Shown one piece after another: positions 6,632 to 8,011 of a DNA stretch of 8,011 bases (its first letter is position 1; each line of letters starts with the position of its first letter). This DNA is from Anaerolineales bacterium. Lineage in GTDB: Bacteria; Chloroflexota; Anaerolineae; Anaerolineales; Villigracilaceae. Both the position numbers and the translations under genes were made by a program. The stretch is taken from positions 1 through 8,011 of the forward strand of contig JAICRQ010000144.1 in NCBI GenBank assembly GCA_025966435.1, in the 5' to 3' direction. The notes under the pieces are model-generated. The model saw nothing but the letters and a program-made list of their open reading frames with translations. It did no database searches and was not told the origin of the DNA.

Positions 6632-6693
6632 AAATTGACTTTATGTTTATCATGGGTCAAGCAACATTAAAAATCACGTAAAATCGAAAGTAT

Positions 6694-6706
6694 AAGGAGA
6701 TAAACA
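6694..6706 (+). promoter_or_regulatory. Very strong ribosome binding site for the proteolipid subunit
   Basis: AAGGAGAT (6694-6701) is a near-perfect Shine-Dalgarno, with GGAG 7 nt before the ATG at 6707. It lies in an AT-rich tract of about 50 nt. It is clearly the strongest translation signal among the ATPase genes in the window, fitting the need for many copies of the ring subunit per complex. Confidence 0.75.
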
Positions 6707-7138
6707 ATGTTTTTAGTTTTTGCTGTATTGGTTGGGTTGATCCCTGTGATTCCTGCGGTCCTCTATGTGATCCAGAATGGAAAGGCCAGCCCCGTCCAAG
6801 CCGTTTCCAGGATGGTAACCGGGTTTAATGCGTTCAACTTCTTAGTTGGGATCATGGCTGCCGGGCTTGCCGTGGTGTGGCTGGCGTCACCTTCCTCGGT
6901 TCTCGCGGCGGGTGCCGCCCAGGAAGGCGCTGTAGATCAGTATGCAACACTTGCGGCGGCTCTGTCCACAGGTCTGGCGTGCATCGGCGCGGGTATCGCG
7001 GTGGGCGGTTCCGGTGCTGCTGCTGTGGGCGCCACAGCCGAAAAGCCTGAGTCCTTCGGTCGTGCACTGATCTTCGTGGGTCTCTCGGAAGGGATCGCCA
7101 TTTACGGCTTGATCATTTCCTTCCTCGTACTCCCGTAG
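6707..7138 (+). CDS. V/A-type ATPase proteolipid subunit K (c ring) with N-terminal extension
   Basis: A 143-residue membrane protein. The C-terminal 70 residues are a standard two-helix c subunit. Helix 1 is about 79-105 with the Gly-rich GAGIAVGGSG (94-103); a polar loop ATAEKPESFGRA follows; helix 2 is about 118-142 with the ion-binding Glu128 in LSEGIAIYG. Residues 1-70 add two more hydrophobic segments (about 2-22 and 43-60). A basic loop lies between them (Lys26, Arg35), and a signal-peptidase-like VLAAGA/AQEG sits near 66-74. The first pair lacks a membrane carboxylate and the Gly motif, so it is not a clear duplicate of the second. It could be a four-helix K subunit or a precursor cleaved near residue 70. 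The position that is often Gln in helix 1 is Val99 by eye alignment, which leans toward protons rather than sodium, weakly. The strong Shine-Dalgarno fixes the start. Confidence 0.9.
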   Translation: MFLVFAVLVGLIPVIPAVLYVIQNGKASPVQAVSRMVTGFNAFNFLVGIMAAGLAVVWLASPSSVLAAGAAQEGAVDQYATLAAALSTGLACIGAGIAVGGSGAAAVGATAEKPESFGRALIFVGLSEGIAIYGLIISFLVLP

Positions 7139-7159
7139 GGGTAGGAAGTATGCCCTACC
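7135..7159 (+). other. Overlapping alternative hairpins between subunits K and F
   Basis: Two mutually exclusive 6-bp stems are possible: GTAGGG (7135-7140) with CCCTAC (7153-7158), or GGTAGG (7140-7145) with CCTACC (7154-7159). They begin at the stop codon of the K gene and end before the F start. They could be a processing or stability element that lowers F output relative to K. No T-run follows, so this is not a terminator. Confidence 0.4.
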
Positions 7160-7176
7160 GATACGAGATTCCATGA
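7150..7176 (+). CDS. Possible 8-codon leader ORF overlapping the subunit F start
   Basis: ATG at 7150 reads eight codons (MPYRYEIP), and its TGA (7174-7176) overlaps the ATG of subunit F (7173-7175) as ATGA. A purine-rich GGGG/AGGAAG lies just upstream. Subunit F itself has only a weak ribosome binding site, so re-initiation from this tiny frame is a possible route to translate F. It may equally be chance; there is no protein-level evidence. Confidence 0.25.
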   Translation: MPYRYEIP

Positions 7177-7478
7177 AAGTATTGGTCATCGGTCATCCCG
7201 AGGCAGTGTTGGGTTTCTCGCTCGCTGGAGTGAGCGGGCGAGCCGTTACTACCGCGGCTGAAATCAACCAGGCGCTAGACGAGGTTCAGGCCGCGAAGGA
7301 TATCGGTATTGTCCTTGTCACTCAGGATGTGGCGGAGCTGATCCCGGCGCGGATGGAACATCTTAAACTTCGCAGCACTATTCCACTGGTCGTTGAGATC
7401 CCTTCCCCGCAGGGTGTGCCGGAGGGGCAGGAGTCTCTGGGTGAGATCGTCCTGCGCGCCATTGGAATCAAGCTGTAA
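7173..7478 (+). CDS. V/A-type ATPase subunit F (central stalk, NtpG-like)
   Basis: A 101-residue soluble protein of normal family length. It forms part of the rotating axle with subunit D and binds near the top of subunit C. The N-terminal beta strand and loop MKVLVIGHPEAVLGFSLAGV (1-20) is the family hallmark. A second strand IGIVLVTQDVAELI (44-57) and a third, STIPLVVEIPSP (68-79), complete the Rossmann-like fold, and a final helix ends in LRAIGIKL. The start is supported by the family N-terminus. The only upstream ribosome binding sequence is a weak GAGAT, and an 8-codon frame overlaps the ATG. It lies 34 bp after K and 87 bp before E. Confidence 0.93.
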   Translation: MKVLVIGHPEAVLGFSLAGVSGRAVTTAAEINQALDEVQAAKDIGIVLVTQDVAELIPARMEHLKLRSTIPLVVEIPSPQGVPEGQESLGEIVLRAIGIKL

Positions 7479-7565
7479 ATCGTTTTGCCTATTCGTGAGC
7501 GCAGAAAACACAAAGTGCCGCATAATGATCTGAAAATAGATAAGCGGTAGATTGGATAGTAATTT

Positions 7566-8011
7566 ATGAATACGCAAGTAAATGATATCGAGATGCTGGC
7601 GCGTGCCATTCTGACCGAAGCGCGCGATGAGGCAGAGCAAATAAAAGCGGATGCCAAAGAAAAGGCAGACGCAATCCGAAGGCGCGCCCAGGAACAGGCG
7701 GAAGCCGAGCGCAAAGCGATCCTGGACCGCGCTCGTGAGGAGGCAGAGCGTCTGCGCGGACAGGCGGTGGCAACAGCCCAGTTGAAATCGCGTTCCTCAC
7801 AACTGACCCATCGTGAACAATTGCTCGAACGCGTCTTCAAGGCTGTAAAAGAGAAATTGCCCGAGGTCCAAAACCGCCCGGATTACGATGAGATCGTTGC
7901 GATGCTGCTTCGCGAGGCCCTAACACAGTTGAGAGTCAACAAGGCTGAGGTCAGAGCCGATGAAGCAACAAACAAGATTCTCAGGAGAGGTTCATTGCGG
8001 GAGGTTTCCAA
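7566..8011 (+). CDS. V/A-type ATPase peripheral-stalk subunit E (partial, cut by window end)
   Basis: An open frame of 148 complete codons running off the window, so the C-terminus is missing; the family is usually about 190-210 residues. Residues 5-70 are a charged coiled coil (IEMLARAILTEARDEAEQI, then many Glu, Ala, Lys and Arg). A globular part follows, with REQLLERVFKAVKEKL (83-98) and DEIVAMLLREAL (108-119), as in subunit E. It pairs with the G/H subunit encoded at the start of the operon to form the stator stalks. The ATG at 7566 has a modest GGAT about 9 nt upstream; Met10 is an alternative start. Catalytic A and B and subunit D would be expected next. Confidence 0.9.
   Translation, partial: MNTQVNDIEMLARAILTEARDEAEQIKADAKEKADAIRRRAQEQAEAERKAILDRAREEAERLRGQAVATAQLKSRSSQLTHREQLLERVFKAVKEKLPEVQNRPDYDEIVAMLLREALTQLRVNKAEVRADEATNKILRRGSLREVS

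Noticed and set aside
6374..6653. Minus-strand frames running through repeat copy B and the end of subunit I
   Set aside because: They read across the repeat and the conserved C-terminus of subunit I, with no domain; judged non-coding.
6635..6663. TTGACT at 6635-6640 as a -35 for an internal promoter before subunit K
   Set aside because: The hexamer at 17 bp (CAAGCA) is not a -10, and the later TAAAAT (6679-6684) has no matching -35; a promoter cannot be supported.
7479..7565. Promoter or terminator in the 87-bp gap between subunits F and E
   Set aside because: AT-rich, with a CATAAT-like hexamer but no acceptable -35, and no stem followed by a T-run.
7322..7840. Minus-strand open frame rich in Ser and Arg opposite subunits F and E
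   Set aside because: Shadow of the coiled-coil codons of subunit E and of the subunit F gene; it spans two genuine genes on the other strand.

Overview
The window looks like bacterial chromosome with moderate GC content. It carries a two-component regulatory cassette on the minus strand, divergent from the first part of a V/A-type (rotary vacuolar-like) ATPase operon on the plus strand. A bacterial V/A-ATPase with this subunit order, next to a BaeS-like kinase and short GC-rich repeats with GTAGT(R)RCGAC-like ends, makes me lean to Chloroflexota (Anaerolineae-like). That is an inference from general familiarity; no search was run.

Left part (1-2750, minus strand): an OmpR-family response regulator (2067-2750) is followed 5 bp later by its sensor histidine kinase (709-2061). 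After a 261-bp gap comes a small two-helix membrane protein of unknown function (13-447). A 15-bp direct-repeat box, 13/15 identical between the two sites, lies upstream of both the regulator gene and the membrane-protein gene. In both places it sits exactly 32 bp from a -10-like hexamer. The simplest reading is that the regulator controls its own operon and the small membrane protein.

Middle (2751-3078, divergent intergenic region): on the plus strand there is a perfect-consensus sigma-70 promoter (TTGACA-17-TATAAT, 2901-2929). About 30 bp beyond it is an intrinsic-terminator-like hairpin with seven Ts (2962-2993), then a second perfect small hairpin (3000-3015), then a second promoter (3023-3051) close to a good ribosome binding site. 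The ATPase leader is therefore either attenuated, or the strong promoter makes a short separate RNA of about 58 nt.

Right part (3079-8011, plus strand): V/A-ATPase genes in the order peripheral-stalk G/H (NtpF-like), central-stalk C, membrane subunit I (a), proteolipid K (c), central-stalk F (NtpG-like), peripheral-stalk E (cut by the window end). Catalytic A and B and stalk D are not in the window and presumably follow. Together they build the membrane motor (I and K), the socket and axle parts (C and F) and the stators (E and G/H). The K subunit has an unusual N-terminal extension of about 70 residues with two extra hydrophobic segments.

Two near-identical copies of a 66-74-bp structured repeat lie in opposite orientation, one upstream of the small membrane-protein gene (550-615) and one between subunits I and K (6558-6631). 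No tRNA, rRNA, CRISPR array or transposase gene was seen.
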